7,917 nucleotides of DNA. Origin: Crocinitomix sp. (GTDB lineage: Bacteria > Bacteroidota > Bacteroidia > Flavobacteriales_D > Crocinitomicaceae). A program made the translations under genes and the position numbers. The notes beneath the pieces were generated by a model. The model was given only the letters and a program-made list of their open reading frames with translations, made no database searches and was not told the DNA's origin. The DNA lies in assembly GCA_020849935.1 (NCBI GenBank), contig JADZFJ010000511.1, positions 1 through 7,917 of the forward strand, given 5' to 3'. Position 1 is the stretch's first letter, and every line of letters begins with the position of its first letter. Shown here piece by piece: positions 6,501-7,917 of the stretch.

Positions 6501-7917
6501 GTGCGATCACTATTTCTTGGCATTCTCTTAATCAGCATTCAATCAAGTTTTACTCAAATGGTTTTGAGTGGAACGGCCACTGGTTTTTGTGATTGTTATA
6601 CCTTGACGAATACCACTGGTCAAGGAGGTAGTGTGTGGAGTCCTTCTACCATCGATTTAACAAACCCATTTGATTTTACTTTTCAAATTAATTTAGGTTC
6701 AGCTGATGCAGGTGGTGCGGATGGAATGGTATTCGTATTGAGAAAGACGGGTACATTTACAGGGGGAATTGGCACTGATCTTGGGTACACGGGAATTCTG
6801 AATTCGATTGGAATTGAAGTTGACACGTGGGATAGTGGGGTTGTGATTGGCGACATTGCTTCAGATCACATAGGGATGCATTCCAACGGTGCGATCAACC
6901 ATAATTTAGTGCCAGCCATTGGAATCCCAAATATAGAAGATGGTTTAACACATGATTTTCGAGTGGTCTGGGATCCTGTCGCATTACAATTAGAGACTTT
7001 TTTGGATGGAACAAGTATGTTTGTCTATACAGGAGATTTGGTCACGTCCTTTTTTGGAGGCGATCCAAATGTCTATTTTGGTTGGACAGCAGCAACTGGG
7101 GGCGCATCTAACGTTCAAACCGTTTGTATCGAAATAGAAGCCTATTTTTCTGTGGCTGATTTAGTGGTTTGTCCAGGGCAAGAATTAGAAATTACAAATA
7201 CATCGGTGAGTGGGTTAATTTATGACGGCATTGGCGTAACAACCTGGGCATGGACCTTTGGAGGAGGAGCGACATCAGCAGTTGAAACCCCAACCTATAG
7301 CTATTTAACCGAAGGATTAAAGATTATTGGGCTTACGGTTACTAATATGATTGGCTGTACTGATCTGGTGACGGTAGGTTTAAATGTGGACAGTATTGAT
7401 ATTGCGGTGTCCGCCACCCATTTAACGTGTTTTGAAGCAGATGATGGGACAGCAACGGCAACAGGTTTAACCGGAGAAGCGCCGTTTACCTTTTTATGGG
7501 ACGATCCGTTGGCACAAACAACCTCCACAGCCGTCGGTTTGGCAGCAGGCATTTATTCTGTCACGGTTACTGATAATGCAGGATGTCAAAAAACAAGATC
7601 GATTGAAGTCACCCAACCGGATGAGTTATTGATTCCTGGTGAAATTATTACCAACGCTACCTGTGGTTTGGAGGATGGAGAACTTGAATTGGTTGTTTCT
7701 GGGGGTACGCCGCCGTTTGAATATAGTATTGATGGTGGTTTGACCTTTGTGCCGGCGACTATTTTTGTTGATCTTATGGCAGGATCATATGACATCGTTA
7801 TTCGCGATGACAATGGTTGTACCAATTCAAAATCGATTGTAATAGGATCCGAACCACTTGACCTGACGATCACAAAAACGGATGTAACCTGTTTTGGGTT
7901 TGATGACGGAACAGCAA
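6501..7917 (+). CDS. Lectin/PKD/SprB-repeat surface adhesin, tandem paralogue (3'-truncated by window edge)
   Basis: This frame stays open from GTG 6501 to the right edge (472 complete codons) and is a paralogue of the gene at 2844. An in-frame TAA at 6495-6497 leaves little room for an earlier start, and the GTG aligns exactly with the first residue of the upstream protein (VRSLFLGILL against MRALLIFVIL). Domains: signal peptide 1-18 (S-F-T then Q19); L-type-lectin-like domain about 19-213, with E106 and D108 in IEVDTW and D122, H123 and N129 in SDHIGMHSNG; a PKD-like domain about 214-298 whose turn reads TFGGGA, without the usual GDG; then SprB-like repeats to the edge. The lectin domain is about 60% identical to the upstream one by hand alignment, with the shared GTATGxCDCYTLTN opening. 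A T9SS sorting domain is expected beyond the window but is not seen. It is read as a secreted surface adhesin; the ligand is unknown. Confidence 0.92.
   Translation, partial: MRSLFLGILLISIQSSFTQMVLSGTATGFCDCYTLTNTTGQGGSVWSPSTIDLTNPFDFTFQINLGSADAGGADGMVFVLRKTGTFTGGIGTDLGYTGILNSIGIEVDTWDSGVVIGDIASDHIGMHSNGAINHNLVPAIGIPNIEDGLTHDFRVVWDPVALQLETFLDGTSMFVYTGDLVTSFFGGDPNVYFGWTAATGGASNVQTVCIEIEAYFSVADLVVCPGQELEITNTSVSGLIYDGIGVTTWAWTFGGGATSAVETPTYSYLTEGLKIIGLTVTNMIGCTDLVTVGLNVDSIDIAVSATHLTCFEADDGTATATGLTGEAPFTFLWDDPLAQTTSTAVGLAAGIYSVTVTDNAGCQKTRSIEVTQPDELLIPGEIITNATCGLEDGELELVVSGGTPPFEYSIDGGLTFVPATIFVDLMAGSYDIVIRDDNGCTNSKSIVIGSEPLDLTITKTDVTCFGFDDGTA
7395..7917 (+). repeat. SprB-like repeat array of the second adhesin (partial)
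   Basis: Two complete units (7395-7625 and 7626-7856, 77 residues each) and the start of a third (from 7857) follow the PKD-like domain. Unit 1 carries FLWDDPLAQTTST, as does unit 1 of the upstream gene. Unit 2 carries TCGLEDGEL and EYSIDGG and matches the upstream unit 2. Unit 3 opens with KTDVTCFGFDDGTA, which resembles a unit-1-type start. The array continues past the edge, so the copy number is unknown. Confidence 0.88.

Overview
The window looks like chromosomal DNA of a Bacteroidota bacterium, most likely a Flavobacteriia-type gliding or surface-adhesive organism. The evidence is an AT-rich background, TAnnTTTG-type promoter motifs in place of sigma70 boxes, no obvious Shine-Dalgarno sequences, menaquinone biosynthesis by MenD, and very large secreted proteins built from SprB-like and PKD modules ending in a type IX secretion (T9SS) sorting domain. 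A closer placement (for example Crocinitomicaceae) would be a guess. All recognised genes are on the + strand.

Region 1 (1-1017) is a two-component system. It holds the catalytic C-terminus of a sensor histidine kinase that enters from the left edge, followed by a complete OmpR-type response regulator whose start overlaps the kinase stop (ATGA). Region 2 (1063-2757) is a complete menD (SEPHCHC synthase, menaquinone pathway) after a 45-bp gap with two copies of a TAATTTTG promoter-like box. Region 3 (2844-6407) encodes a 1187-residue cell-surface protein: signal peptide, L-type-lectin-like domain, PKD domain, six regular SprB-like repeats of about 78 residues plus a divergent seventh unit, an Ig-like unit, two more PKD domains, and a gliding-motility-associated C-terminal (type B T9SS) sorting domain. 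Region 4 (6501-7917) is the 5' part of a tandem paralogue with the same N-terminal architecture. It starts at GTG, is cut by the right edge, and is preceded by the best promoter candidate in the window.

The two-component pair and menD look like ordinary housekeeping or regulatory genes. The accessory content is the tandem pair of lectin/SprB adhesins. They are about 60% identical by hand alignment over the lectin domain and collinear through PKD and SprB units 1 and 2, so the ancestor was probably duplicated with this architecture in place. The likely job of both is export across the outer membrane and attachment at the cell surface, with the N-terminal lectin-like domain binding glycans. The most interesting leads are an 8-T tract inside the promoter spacer of the second adhesin (possible phase variation), the strict two-cysteine pattern of the SprB units, and the branching of the two paralogues after unit 2. 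I see no RNA gene, CRISPR array, insertion sequence or phage gene.
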